Shown: in pieces, positions 9,649 to 19,446 of the stretch
Layout of the letters: each line of letters starts with the position of its first letter
Position numbering within the stretch: position 1 is the stretch's first letter
NCBI RefSeq assembly: GCF_003610555.1
Contig: NZ_RAPQ01000012.1
Span: 282,573-346,572 of the forward strand
Direction: 5' to 3'
Source: Marinifilum flexuosum
GTDB lineage: Bacteria > Bacteroidota > Bacteroidia > Bacteroidales > Marinifilaceae
Length of the DNA: 64,000 nt
Translations under genes and position numbers: made by a program
Notes under the pieces: generated by a model
The model's database searches: none
The model's input: only the letters and a program-made list of their open reading frames with translations
Told to the model about the DNA's origin: nothing

Positions 9649-10209
9649 ATGCAAAAACTTATAGGATTTAATATCAAGAGGAATAAAAAATTATTGGTGT
9701 CAGATATTATAAAATTTTACGAAGTAAGAGGTTATGAATTAATTGATGCCGATGCACACGGTATGACTTTTACACGCGGGAATATTTGGGGAAATATGAC
9801 CTCCTTAAATCCCACCAAATGGAAAACAAAAGTGAATATTGAAATAATCAAAAAGGAAAGGATGGATTATAACATCTATGCAACCTATAAATTCACCACA
9901 TCTGGATTTTTTCGAACTAAAATAGAAGATAACTATTATAATGAAGAACTAAATGCCTTTTCTAAAGCAATAGAGAATTTCGATATTGATAGTGATTTGA
10001 TAGAAACAATTATAGATAAAACCAACAAATCAAATTTTCACTTACTTGCAAATTCTCTTTTACTGGGTATTCCAACTTCTCTATTAATCATTTTGACAAT
10101 CAATAGTCTTATCAACAACACATTACCAATTATTATTGCTTCAGCAATTACTGCAATTGCAATTATAGGTTTTTATGCAATTTTCGTAAAATTAAGGGGA
10201 AAAGCTTAA
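9649..10209 (+). CDS. Hypothetical protein with C-terminal transmembrane hairpin
   Basis: A 186-residue protein I do not recognise. Residues 1-125 are soluble, mixed alpha/beta, Lys/Asn-rich with TFTRGNIWGNMTS. Residues about 133-180 contain two hydrophobic segments (NSLLLGIPTSLLIILTI and PIIIASAITAIAIIGFY) likely to form a membrane hairpin, with a short basic tail. It has a good promoter just upstream and is divergent from the hybrid kinase, sharing about 190 bp of regulatory DNA with it. Any functional link with the kinase is only positional. Confidence 0.7.
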   Translation: MQKLIGFNIKRNKKLLVSDIIKFYEVRGYELIDADAHGMTFTRGNIWGNMTSLNPTKWKTKVNIEIIKKERMDYNIYATYKFTTSGFFRTKIEDNYYNEELNAFSKAIENFDIDSDLIETIIDKTNKSNFHLLANSLLLGIPTSLLIILTINSLINNTLPIIIASAITAIAIIGFYAIFVKLRGKA

Positions 10210-10436
10210 AAGTTTATTTTCAAAAGATAATCAATTCATTGCTATACAAGAAGAAACAATACAGTCCAAGCTTTATTTTAATGCAAATATATATTTTTTT
10301 AAAACGTTTGCACTATGTTTTAAAACTTATTTCAAACGTATGCGTAATTCAATCATTATTGATAGTTTTGACCTAACGATTAAAAAATCAAAGTACTGAT
10401 AAGAATCGCGACTAATAATTTGAAGTTTGATGTTTA

Positions 10437-10470
10437 CAAAGACCGAGAAAATCTATTTTTTCGGTCTTTT
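10437..10470. terminator. Convergent intrinsic terminator
   Basis: An A/T-extended stem around AAGACCGA and TCGGTCTT with loop tcta is followed by a T-rich tail on the + strand. It sits directly after the stop of the Omp85-like gene and downstream of the rightward small membrane protein gene. Confidence 0.65.
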
Positions 10471-10473
10471 GTT

Positions 10474-12207
10474 TTAAAATCGACTTATAAAACCAAAGTG
10501 AATTTTAGCACTTCTTAAATCAAAACTCTGATTTTCTTGTTTACCTGAAGCATAGTTTAAACTAAAAACTCCTGCTTTTGTTGCAAAACTCAAACCAAAC
10601 CCTACTCCAATTGGATAATCCTCTGTACTACTGTCCAAAATTTCACTTTTATAGTAAGCTAAATCTGTAAACAAATAAAAACTCGTATTTCTTTCCGGAA
10701 TAAATCGCAATTCATTGCTTACAATAGAATACCTCGACGCCCTGAATGAAGCTTCATCAAATCCTCGCAGGCTGTTTAGACCACCAATTTTAAACAAATC
10801 ATTTCCAAACAAATTATCTGATTTTAAAAATCCAGATTGATTTTTCACTCTATAACTGATCTTATTGCTCAGCGGAAAATTGATTTCTCCTTTCCATTTT
10901 ATATTTAGAACCGAACTATTCAAATCAATACCATTATAAAGGTGATCTGGAATTTTTCTGTTTTTTTTAATTTTATGCTTACCTATTCCTATTGAACTAT
11001 TGAATTGCCATCCCCGTTTAGGATTAAAAGGATAATCCAAATTTGAATAATTAAATCCCACTCCTCCCATTTGTGTTTTTACATCGGCATAATCGGGCAA
11101 TACAGTAATTCCACTTAAGTGTGAAGTAGATATTAATGAAGATGAATGGTATTCGTAATACAATTTTACATGACGATTCCCTTTTTGAAAAAGTTTAAAG
11201 CCAAAATTTAAATTGGTTGAAAGGTAAGTTGTATCCTGCTTGGAGAGTGTAAAATCAAAATCCAAGCCCATATTTCCTATCAAATATGGATGCATAAATC
11301 CAAGAGTTAAATCTTGACTTTTCGGATCTGCTTTTTTCCAGCTTAGTTTAATTTCTTCCCCAACTCGAAAAGCATTATTCAAAAGCAAATTGATTTCTCC
11401 CGTTACTGTCAAACTCTCATCATCATCCTGATCTGATTGCAAACCAAGAATTCCATCGAATCGATTTGAGGCTTCCCGATCCAAATAGGTATACAAAACT
11501 GCTTTATTCTTCACAAATTCAACCTCAGCCGGTTTAATTTCTCTACAAAAATTCAAATTATTAATTCTTGCAGATACTTTACTAAGGGTATTTTCACGAT
11601 AAGGAGAATTGGGTGAAACATCCAGATATTTCATTATAAACTCATTTCTCACTTTAAGTTTTCCTTTTAATTTTATACTATCCCATACAACAAATTTTCC
11701 TTTCTCTAAATTCCAGGTAACATCCAATTTAGAGTTCCGAATATTAACACTATCGTTATAGATTTTCGCAAATGGATACCCTTTATTATTATATGTTTCT
11801 ATAATTTTTTGCTGATATTTTGCCATCTCACTTAGCTGAATCCTTTTATGATTATATAATCTAAATGAAAAATTCATAGAATCTTTTTGATTAACTCCCT
11901 GGTGAGAGATGCGATTTAGAAAGTACTTGTCTCCAATATGAATAAAGGCCAATAACTTATCGTTTTTTGAAACCAGAGAATCCAAATTCGCTTCCAGATA
12001 TCCAGCTTGCCTTGCCTTTTGTATTTTATGGTCTAATTTGCTTAGAGCTGCATCCATGTCAGAATATTTCCCCTGAATTCGATACAACGACTTTGCAATA
12101 CGTACAGAACCATTTTCTACAAATACATTCAAATGAACTTTACGCTGGGATAATACTGTAATCCATCCTGTTAGAAGTAAAACTACAATAAGGATTACCT
12201 TTTTCAT
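10474..12207 (-). CDS. Omp85/BamA-TamA-type outer-membrane protein
   Basis: The preferred ATG at 12207 gives 577 residues beginning MKKVILIVVLLLTGW, a signal peptide ending at VLSQ; a TTG start 45 bp further upstream would only add residues before it. The N-terminal half (to about 240) contains POTRA-like segments (YPFAKIYNDSV, KGKLKVRNEFIMKYL). The C-terminal half is a surface-antigen (D15) barrel with FGNDLFKIGGLNSLRGFDE, corresponding to the conserved Omp85 lid/loop region, and ends in F. It resembles TamA-like proteins found beside BamA in Bacteroidota. Probable role: outer-membrane protein or lipid assembly. No TamB-like partner is adjacent. Confidence 0.8.
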   Translation of the reverse strand: MKKVILIVVLLLTGWITVLSQRKVHLNVFVENGSVRIAKSLYRIQGKYSDMDAALSKLDHKIQKARQAGYLEANLDSLVSKNDKLLAFIHIGDKYFLNRISHQGVNQKDSMNFSFRLYNHKRIQLSEMAKYQQKIIETYNNKGYPFAKIYNDSVNIRNSKLDVTWNLEKGKFVVWDSIKLKGKLKVRNEFIMKYLDVSPNSPYRENTLSKVSARINNLNFCREIKPAEVEFVKNKAVLYTYLDREASNRFDGILGLQSDQDDDESLTVTGEINLLLNNAFRVGEEIKLSWKKADPKSQDLTLGFMHPYLIGNMGLDFDFTLSKQDTTYLSTNLNFGFKLFQKGNRHVKLYYEYHSSSLISTSHLSGITVLPDYADVKTQMGGVGFNYSNLDYPFNPKRGWQFNSSIGIGKHKIKKNRKIPDHLYNGIDLNSSVLNIKWKGEINFPLSNKISYRVKNQSGFLKSDNLFGNDLFKIGGLNSLRGFDEASFRASRYSIVSNELRFIPERNTSFYLFTDLAYYKSEILDSSTEDYPIGVGFGLSFATKAGVFSLNYASGKQENQSFDLRSAKIHFGFISRF

Positions 12208-12366
12208 ATTTATAATACTCACCAAATTATATATAGACTTATTGATACACAATTTTTTAACACAACGAAATTACAAGCATAAGATTATAATTAACCACAA
12301 TTAGAACTTTTTTTTATATCTTTTCCAAAATTTTTAAACTTAATCTCGATCATAAATTTATTCCCT

Positions 12367-12495
12367 ATGAAAAAAACACTTTATGCCATAGCCGTTATAT
12401 TTCTTTTAGGATTATTTGCCAGTTCGTGTGCAGTTGACAAAAAATGCCCTGCATATACTAAGGCAGATACAAGCAATACACTAAAAAAAGCTTAA
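12367..12495 (+). CDS. Small lipoprotein, 42 aa
   Basis: A short ORF starting MKKTLYAIAVIFLLGLFASS with a lipobox ending in Cys21 (FASSC), then a 21-residue polar tail containing KKCPAY. It is followed within 10 bp by a strong terminator and lies in front of gapA. Hydrophobic core, lipobox and terminator make it a credible gene. Similar tiny lipoproteins with a CPAY motif occur in Bacteroidota as I remember them, with no assigned function. Confidence 0.75.
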   Translation: MKKTLYAIAVIFLLGLFASSCAVDKKCPAYTKADTSNTLKKA

Positions 12496-12502
12496 TCCTA
12501 AG

Positions 12503-12533
12503 AAAAAATCTCATAAAAATGAGATTTTTTTTT
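12503..12533 (+). terminator. Terminator of the small lipoprotein gene
   Basis: The stem AAATCTCAT with ATGAGATTT (extended by A/T pairs) and loop aaaa is followed by a T run. It separates the lipoprotein transcript from gapA. Confidence 0.8.
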
Positions 12534-12666
12534 GCTTATGAAGCACAATTGCAATCGTTTTAATCTACTTTATCAATTTGATTTAGTGTTTATTAAACAA
12601 GAATCCTCCAATGAAAATATCTTGTTTTTTTTTCATTTTTTCTATACAAAATATTTTTAAAATACA

Positions 12667-12674
12667 TACTTTTG
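12667..12674 (+). promoter_or_regulatory. gapA promoter -7 element
   Basis: TACTTTTG matches TAnnTTTG, 42 bp before the gapA start. I see no clear TTTG at the -33 position. Confidence 0.6.
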
Positions 12675-12704
12675 CCATTGAGAAACAAAGGGTTTATAAA
12701 TTAA

Positions 12705-13724
<1,020 letters not shown>

Positions 13725-13744
13725 TCCATACAAAATATAAGATT

Positions 13745-13776
13745 AAAAGACTCCGATTTTCGGGGTCTTTTTTTTT
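13745..13776 (+). terminator. gapA terminator
   Basis: A 12-bp stem (AAAAGACTCCGA with TCGGGGTCTTTT, one G-T pair) with a 3-base loop and a T run, 21 bp after the gapA stop. Confidence 0.85.
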
Positions 13777-13911
13777 GAACATATATGATATAAAACACAT
13801 AATTCTGCGAACAACGTAATCAGAAAAACCATATGTTTGCTCTGTAAATAGAGAAATAATTCGCTATTATAAAAACTGAAATTACACTTAAACAACAATT
13901 TCAAAAAGAAA

Positions 13912-16464
13912 ATGTTAGAACAGTACCTAAAACATGAAGAGGCAAGGAATACCAAAGGAATTCCAGCCTTACCCTTGAATGCTGAGCAAACTCAAGATTT
14001 ATGCGACCTATTGCAAAATCCTATTCAAGGAAAAGAAGATTTTTTACTTCACCTTTTTACTGAAAGAATTGCACCTGGTGTTGATGATTCAACTAAAGTT
14101 AAAGCTGAATTCTTAGGTCAAATTCTTAAAAACGAAGTGTCAACTCCATTAATTGACAAGAAAAAAGCGATTGAAATTCTTGGAACAATGATGGGAGGCT
14201 ACAATGTTCAGGTATTGGTAGAAGCATTGCAAAACGAAGAATTAGCTACGGATGCTGCTGAAGCACTTAAAGGCATTATTCTTGTTTACGATGCTTTCGA
14301 AACAGTAGCTGAGCTATCTAAAACCAATGCTGCTGCCAAAAGCGTAATCGAATCTTGGGCAAATGCAGAATGGTTTACTTCTCGTGAAGAATTACCAGAA
14401 GAAATCAAATTGAAGGTTTACAAGGTAGAAGGTGAAATCAACACTGATGATTTTTCTCCTGCATCTCAAGCATTTACTCGTCCTGATATTCCATTGCACG
14501 CATTGGCTATGGGAGCTGGTCGTTTCGAGGATGGTATCGAAACTATCGCTGGATGGAGAAAAGAAGGTCACAAAGTTGCTTTCGTAGGTGACGTTGTTGG
14601 AACTGGTTCTTCTCGTAAATCTGCTGCTAACTCATTGCTATGGCACATTGGTGAAGATATCCCATGCGTTCCTAACAAACGTACTGCAGGTGTTGTAATT
14701 GGTGGTGCTATCGCTCCAATTTTCTATAATACTACACAGGATTCAGGTGGATTACCAATCACAACTGATGTTTCTGTATTAAATACTGGTGATGAAATCA
14801 TCATCAATAACGTAAAAGGTGAAATTACTCGCAATGGTGAAGTTGTTTCAACTTATACTTTAGCTCCTGATACTTTAACAGATGAGTACAGAGCAGGTGG
14901 TCGTATTCCATTGATTATTGGTAAAGCATTAACTGAAAAGTCACGTGCTTTATTGGGAATGCCTGCTTCTGATATTTTCAAAGTAGCAAACAATCCACAG
15001 CCAAAGCCTAACCAAGGTTATACTATGGCTCAGAAAATGGTTGGAAAAGCTTGTGGTGTAGAAGGTGTATTGCCTGGTACTTCATGTGCTCCAAAAATGA
15101 CAACTGTAGGTTCTCAGGACACTACTGGTCCTATGACTCGTGATGAAATTAAAGAGTTGGCATGTTTGAAGTTCGAAGCACCAATGTTCATGCAGTCTTT
15201 CTGTCACACTGCTGCTTATCCTAAAGCAACAGACGTGGCAATGCACAAATCAATGCCTAAGTTCATGGCAGACCGTAAAGGGGTACCATTGAAGCAAGGT
15301 GATGGTGTAATTCACTCATGGTTGAACCGTTTATTGGTTCCTGATACTGTTGGTACAGGTGGTGACTCTCACACTCGTTTCCCATTGGGTATTTCATTCC
15401 CAGCTGGTTCTGGTTTGGTTGCTTTTGCTGGTGCATTAGGTTTCATGCCATTGGATATGCCTGAGTCAGTATTAATCAAATTTAAAGGTAAGCTAAACCC
15501 AGGTATCACTTTACGTGATGTGGTAAATGCTATCCCATATTTTGCAATTCAGAACGGACAATTAACTGTTCCTAAGAAAAATAAAATCAACATTTTCAAC
15601 GGTAAGATTATTGAGATGGAAGGTCTTGAAGACATTACTGTTGAGCAAGCATTCGAGTTAACTGATGCTACTGCTGAGCGTTCTGCTGCTGCAGGTTGCA
15701 TCAAGTTATCAAAAGAACGTGTTATTGAGTACGTAAAATCTAACGTAGCCTTGATGGAATCAATGATCAAGATGGGTTACGAAGATCCTCAAACTATTCA
15801 AAACCGTATTGATGCTTGTAACAACTGGTTGGCAAACCCAGAATTAATCGAGAGAGATGAAAATGCAGAATACGCTGCTACTATCGAAATCGATCTTTCT
15901 GAAATCACTGAGCCAATCTTATGTTGTCCAAACGATCCGGATGATGTAAAATTACTTTCTGAAGTTGCCAATACTGAAATTCAGGATGTATTCATTGGTT
16001 CTTGTATGACTAACATTGGTCACTTCCGTGCTTGTGAAAAAGTATGGCAAGGATTGACACCATCCGATAAGGTGAGAACATATATGGCTCCTCCAACTCG
16101 TATGGACGCAGCTGTATTGAAAGAAGAAGCTACTTTCTCTACTTTCTCTCAGTTAGGTGTTCGTATCGAAACTCCAGGATGTTCACTATGTATGGGTAAC
16201 CAGTTGCGTGTACCAAACAACGTAAATGTTTATTCTACTTCAACTCGAAACTTCAACAACCGTATGGGTACAGGAGCTCAGGTTTACCTTGGATCTGCTG
16301 AACTTGGTGCTGTAGTTTCAGTAATGGGTAAATTACCTACTCCGGCTGAATATATGGAAGTATATAAGGAGAAAATCCAGGAACACGAAGCTGAAGTATA
16401 TAAATACATGCAGTTCGATGAAATGGATATGGAGGATGCTCTTTACCAAAGAAGAGATCAATAA
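13912..16464 (+). CDS. acnB: Aconitate hydratase B
   Basis: An 850-residue protein colinear with E. coli AcnB from the first residues (MLEQYLKHEEA) onward. The N-terminal HEAT-like domain is followed by the swivel domain (GDVVGTGSSRKSAANS) and the catalytic core (MVGKACGVEG, QDTTGPMTRDE, GDSHTRFPLGISFPAGSG). The [4Fe-4S] ligands are Cys698 in IGSCMTN and Cys757/Cys760 in PGCSLCMGN. It isomerises citrate to isocitrate; family members can also hydrate 2-methylaconitate. It is monocistronic with its own terminator and has a highly expressed codon pattern. Confidence 0.98.
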   Translation: MLEQYLKHEEARNTKGIPALPLNAEQTQDLCDLLQNPIQGKEDFLLHLFTERIAPGVDDSTKVKAEFLGQILKNEVSTPLIDKKKAIEILGTMMGGYNVQVLVEALQNEELATDAAEALKGIILVYDAFETVAELSKTNAAAKSVIESWANAEWFTSREELPEEIKLKVYKVEGEINTDDFSPASQAFTRPDIPLHALAMGAGRFEDGIETIAGWRKEGHKVAFVGDVVGTGSSRKSAANSLLWHIGEDIPCVPNKRTAGVVIGGAIAPIFYNTTQDSGGLPITTDVSVLNTGDEIIINNVKGEITRNGEVVSTYTLAPDTLTDEYRAGGRIPLIIGKALTEKSRALLGMPASDIFKVANNPQPKPNQGYTMAQKMVGKACGVEGVLPGTSCAPKMTTVGSQDTTGPMTRDEIKELACLKFEAPMFMQSFCHTAAYPKATDVAMHKSMPKFMADRKGVPLKQGDGVIHSWLNRLLVPDTVGTGGDSHTRFPLGISFPAGSGLVAFAGALGFMPLDMPESVLIKFKGKLNPGITLRDVVNAIPYFAIQNGQLTVPKKNKINIFNGKIIEMEGLEDITVEQAFELTDATAERSAAAGCIKLSKERVIEYVKSNVALMESMIKMGYEDPQTIQNRIDACNNWLANPELIERDENAEYAATIEIDLSEITEPILCCPNDPDDVKLLSEVANTEIQDVFIGSCMTNIGHFRACEKVWQGLTPSDKVRTYMAPPTRMDAAVLKEEATFSTFSQLGVRIETPGCSLCMGNQLRVPNNVNVYSTSTRNFNNRMGTGAQVYLGSAELGAVVSVMGKLPTPAEYMEVYKEKIQEHEAEVYKYMQFDEMDMEDALYQRRDQ

Positions 16465-16483
16465 TCCATTCTTAATTCTATTT

Positions 16484-16515
16484 AAAGCCGATGTATTTAA
16501 CATCGGCTTTTTTTT
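16484..16515 (+). terminator. acnB terminator
   Basis: A 10-bp stem (AAAGCCGATG with CATCGGCTTT), 7-base loop and T run, 20 bp after the acnB stop. Confidence 0.88.
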
Positions 16516-16568
16516 ATATGAAATTTTTACTAATTTCGATAACTACTTACTAACCAAACCACAAAACA

Positions 16569-17246
16569 ATGAAAAAAATTCAAATCATTTTGCTTTTCCT
16601 ATGCCTATCAAGCATTGGACTAGCGCAAGTTTCGACTAGAGATGCAAGGCTTCTTCAGGATAAAATTAGAGAGGTATATGATGCTAACATCCTAAACGGT
16701 TCAAATCCAAATTATGAAGTTTATCTTGATGATTGGAAATCTGGAATCATATATTCTAAACTTATTACACATTCAACATTAGCTCCTCTAAGGTATTTTG
16801 TATACAATAAAGAATTTCATCTGATCAACAATTTAAAAGACACTGTTGTTTTAAATAAGTTTGCCCAAATTGACTCTATTATTGTTTCTGATAAAAAATT
16901 TATATATACAAGTTACAACTTATCAGGAAAAACTAAAGCGGATTATTTCCAAGAATTAGCATATGGTAAACTAAGACTATTAAAACATTACAAATGTATT
17001 TTCGTCAAAGGAAACGAAAGACTTGCAACCGGATATCACACAAATAAACCCAACTCGTATAAAATAGATTCAAAACTATATTATCAGGAGGTTGGCAAAC
17101 CCGCGGTACTATTACCATCTAAAAAGAATGAAATTTTAACTTTATTCGACAAACCTGAAATCGTTAAATTCATAAAAGAAAATAAACTTAAATTGAAAAA
17201 AGAAAAGCATCTTAAAAAGCTATTTCATTATTATAATACACATTAA
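16569..17246 (+). CDS. Hypothetical exported protein
   Basis: A 225-residue protein with a signal peptide (MKKIQIILLFLCLSS, cleavage after GLAQ). The mature part is about 200 residues, Lys/Tyr-rich, predicted mixed alpha/beta, with a strongly basic C-terminus (KLKLKKEKHLKKLF). There are no Cys-based motifs and no membrane helix after the signal. I do not recognise the family. It is probably periplasmic. The DUF2752 gene begins 19 bp downstream and may be co-transcribed. Confidence 0.7.
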   Translation: MKKIQIILLFLCLSSIGLAQVSTRDARLLQDKIREVYDANILNGSNPNYEVYLDDWKSGIIYSKLITHSTLAPLRYFVYNKEFHLINNLKDTVVLNKFAQIDSIIVSDKKFIYTSYNLSGKTKADYFQELAYGKLRLLKHYKCIFVKGNERLATGYHTNKPNSYKIDSKLYYQEVGKPAVLLPSKKNEILTLFDKPEIVKFIKENKLKLKKEKHLKKLFHYYNTH

Positions 17247-17265
17247 AAATTATATCATTTATTGA

Positions 17266-17571
17266 ATGTGGTATAAATTCATTCAATGGCTAGAAAAGCT
17301 ACAATTCCCATGTACATTTAAAAAGCACATGGGAATTTCTTGTCCAGGCTGTGGTTTTCAATCTGCTTTAATAGAATTGTTAAAAGGTAACATCTGTGAA
17401 TCTATTCTAATCTACCCTGCACTAATTCCTATTCTTGTCACAATCCTTCTCTTCTTTATTAAGCTAAAAATAAGTTCAAAACTAATTTCCATTACATTAA
17501 GATCTTCTTTCTTTTTAAGTATCATTCTCATACTTTCCAACTACATTATTAAACTGATTTTCTCGAGCTAA
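17266..17571 (+). CDS. DUF2752 membrane protein
   Basis: A 101-residue protein with the family signature GISCPGCGFQSA (residues 24-35) followed by hydrophobic segments (SILIYPALIPILVTILLFF and SFFLSIILILSNYIIKLIF). DUF2752 proteins are small inner-membrane proteins of unknown function defined by the CPGCG motif, which may bind metal or be redox active. It is tightly spaced after the exported hypothetical protein. Confidence 0.8.
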   Translation: MWYKFIQWLEKLQFPCTFKKHMGISCPGCGFQSALIELLKGNICESILIYPALIPILVTILLFFIKLKISSKLISITLRSSFFLSIILILSNYIIKLIFSS

Positions 17572-17620
17572 CCTCCTTCTATTCCCACTTAAAGGATATT
17601 AAATAATTCCATACAATTCT

Positions 17621-17628
17621 TATATTTG
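17621..17628 (+). promoter_or_regulatory. -7 element TATATTTG
   Basis: Fits TAnnTTTG, 51 bp before the acyl-CoA reductase start. The -33 element is not clear. Confidence 0.5.
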
Positions 17629-17679
17629 CATCGATTCAAAAATAGACCAACAAAGGTCTTGTAAGCTACAAATATCAAT

Positions 17680-18744
17680 ATGAAGATTCAGGAAAGAATT
17701 AGCGCATTTGTTGAACTAGGTAAGTTCTTAAAGCAATTTTCAGAGGAAGAAACGCAAATAGCAAAGCACGAGTTAAATACTCGATACTTTGAAGAATTTA
17801 AGGAATTACTAAACCGAGTTTCAATCGAAAACTTATGGTTCACTCCTAATCATGTTCGATCTTCTATAATTGGTATCTGTCAATTTTTAAATAAAAAGAA
17901 CCTGAATCAATGGCTTGAAAAATACAAGGTTTCTAAAAATAACACCAATAAAAGTGTTGCAGTAATTATGGCAGGAAACATTCCAATGGTTGGTTTTCAT
18001 GATATGCTTTCAGTATTAATTTCTGGTCACATCTTCATTGGAAAACTATCTACCAAAGACAATCAATTGCTTGATTTCATTTCGAAACTATTAATCAGTT
18101 TAAATCCAGAATTTGAAAAACTTATCAATTTTCAATCTGGACAACTAAACGGTGAAAGCAGCTTCGATGCAATTATAGCAACCGGAAGTAACAATTCGGC
18201 CAGATACTTTGATGCTTATTTTTCAAAATATCCTAATATTATTAGAAGAAACAGAAACTCTATTGCGGTAATATCTGGAAGCGAAACTGAAGAAGAAATT
18301 AAAGCATTAGGTAACGATATCTTTCTTTATTTTGGTTTAGGATGTAGAAATGTGTCAAAGCTATATATCCCTAAGGGTTACGATATTACTAATTTATTTA
18401 AACTTTGGGAAGATTATAAACACATCATCGATAATAGCAAATACGCTAACAACTACGATTATCAGCGATCGCTACTATTAATGAACAAAATTCAACATTA
18501 CGACAATGGATTTTTGCTTCTCCAGGAGAATAAAGAAGTTGCATCGCCTGTAGGTGTTGTTTACTTTGAATATTATTCCGAACTTCATGATATCGAACGA
18601 AAACTAAAGCTTGATTCTGAGTTGATTCAATGTGTCGTTGCTTCGGATTTAGATAATACCATTCCTTTTGGAAAAGCTCAGGAGCCTCAATTATGGGACT
18701 ATGCTGATAATGTAGATACAATGCAATTTTTAACAAATTTATAA
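17680..18744 (+). CDS. Acyl-CoA reductase (LuxC-like, aldehyde dehydrogenase fold)
   Basis: A 354-residue protein with SVAVIMAGNIPMVGFHDML in the nucleotide-binding half, VISGSETEEE, and the probable catalytic Cys222 in YFGLGCRNVSKLYIP. The architecture matches the Bacteroidota acyl-CoA reductase family related to LuxC, which reduces acyl-CoA to aldehyde using NADPH. It is shorter than LuxC (about 480 residues). Substrate and pathway are unknown. The pRiA4b ORF-3-like gene starts 13 bp later, so they likely form an operon. Confidence 0.75.
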   Translation: MKIQERISAFVELGKFLKQFSEEETQIAKHELNTRYFEEFKELLNRVSIENLWFTPNHVRSSIIGICQFLNKKNLNQWLEKYKVSKNNTNKSVAVIMAGNIPMVGFHDMLSVLISGHIFIGKLSTKDNQLLDFISKLLISLNPEFEKLINFQSGQLNGESSFDAIIATGSNNSARYFDAYFSKYPNIIRRNRNSIAVISGSETEEEIKALGNDIFLYFGLGCRNVSKLYIPKGYDITNLFKLWEDYKHIIDNSKYANNYDYQRSLLLMNKIQHYDNGFLLLQENKEVASPVGVVYFEYYSELHDIERKLKLDSELIQCVVASDLDNTIPFGKAQEPQLWDYADNVDTMQFLTNL

Positions 18745-18757
18745 GAGAACTTACACA

Positions 18758-19333
18758 ATGATATACAGATTTAAAATAACATCTACCGAGGTTGAAGATT
18801 TTGAGAGAGAGATAGAGATTGGACATGAACAAACATGGTTGGATATGCACAATGCAATTCAAGAATCTGTTGGATTCGATAGTTCTCAGATGGCCTCGTT
18901 TTACCAAATAGGTGCAGATGGACAAAGAGGTTTGGAAATTGCATTGTTTGAAATGAATACTGAAGATGATGATAACATGAATGTAGTTGCAATGGATGTT
19001 GCTATGATTCGTGAGTTCTCATCAAAAGAAAATCCTGACTTAATTTACGTATTCGACTTTTTCTCTGACCGACATTTTAACGTTGAATTAATTGAAAAAG
19101 GAATTTCAAAATCCACTTCTGATTACCCTAAGTGCATTGTTTCAAAAGGAGAAGCTCCACAACAAATAATGATGGATGCAGAAAATTTTGCCGGTCTAGA
19201 TTTAGGCAGCATGGATACTGACACAAAAAAAGAAGCTCCTAAAACAGCCGACGATTACCTTGCTGACTTTGATGATAATTTCAATGAAGGTCCTGAATTT
19301 GAAAACCTTGATGATTACGAAGATATCCTGTAA
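18758..19333 (+). CDS. pRiA4b ORF-3-like protein
   Basis: A 191-residue acidic protein. Residues 1-140 (YRFKITSTEVEDFEREIEI, HNAIQESVGFDSSQMASFY, LIYVFDFFSDRHFNVELIE) fit the plasmid pRiA4b ORF-3 / IS1096 passenger domain family (PF07929). The C-terminal 50 residues are a very acidic low-complexity tail ending in DDYEDIL. Despite the family name no transposon is visible here; Bacteroidota carry it as a chromosomal gene of unknown function upstream of miaA. Confidence 0.75.
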   Translation: MIYRFKITSTEVEDFEREIEIGHEQTWLDMHNAIQESVGFDSSQMASFYQIGADGQRGLEIALFEMNTEDDDNMNVVAMDVAMIREFSSKENPDLIYVFDFFSDRHFNVELIEKGISKSTSDYPKCIVSKGEAPQQIMMDAENFAGLDLGSMDTDTKKEAPKTADDYLADFDDNFNEGPEFENLDDYEDIL

Positions 19334-19353
19334 TCAATGACTAATTTTTAATG

Positions 19354-19403
19354 AATAATGAGTAATGTCTTTCGGTTTGATAACAAAGACTTTACTCATT
19401 ATT
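19354..19403. repeat. 19-bp inverted repeat between the ORF-3-like gene and miaA
   Basis: Arms 19354-19372 and 19385-19403 are complementary over 19 bp with one mismatch, around a 12-base loop. The tail is only moderately T-rich, so it is a weak terminator or an mRNA stabilising hairpin. Confidence 0.6.
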
Positions 19404-19446
19404 TGTTGGTTGATACTCTATACACCAATTCTCATTTTTTTATACT

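Noticed and set aside
18758..19333. Transposon gene suggested by the IS1096 passenger family name
   Set aside because: No transposase, terminal repeats or target duplication nearby; the domain is a common chromosomal family.
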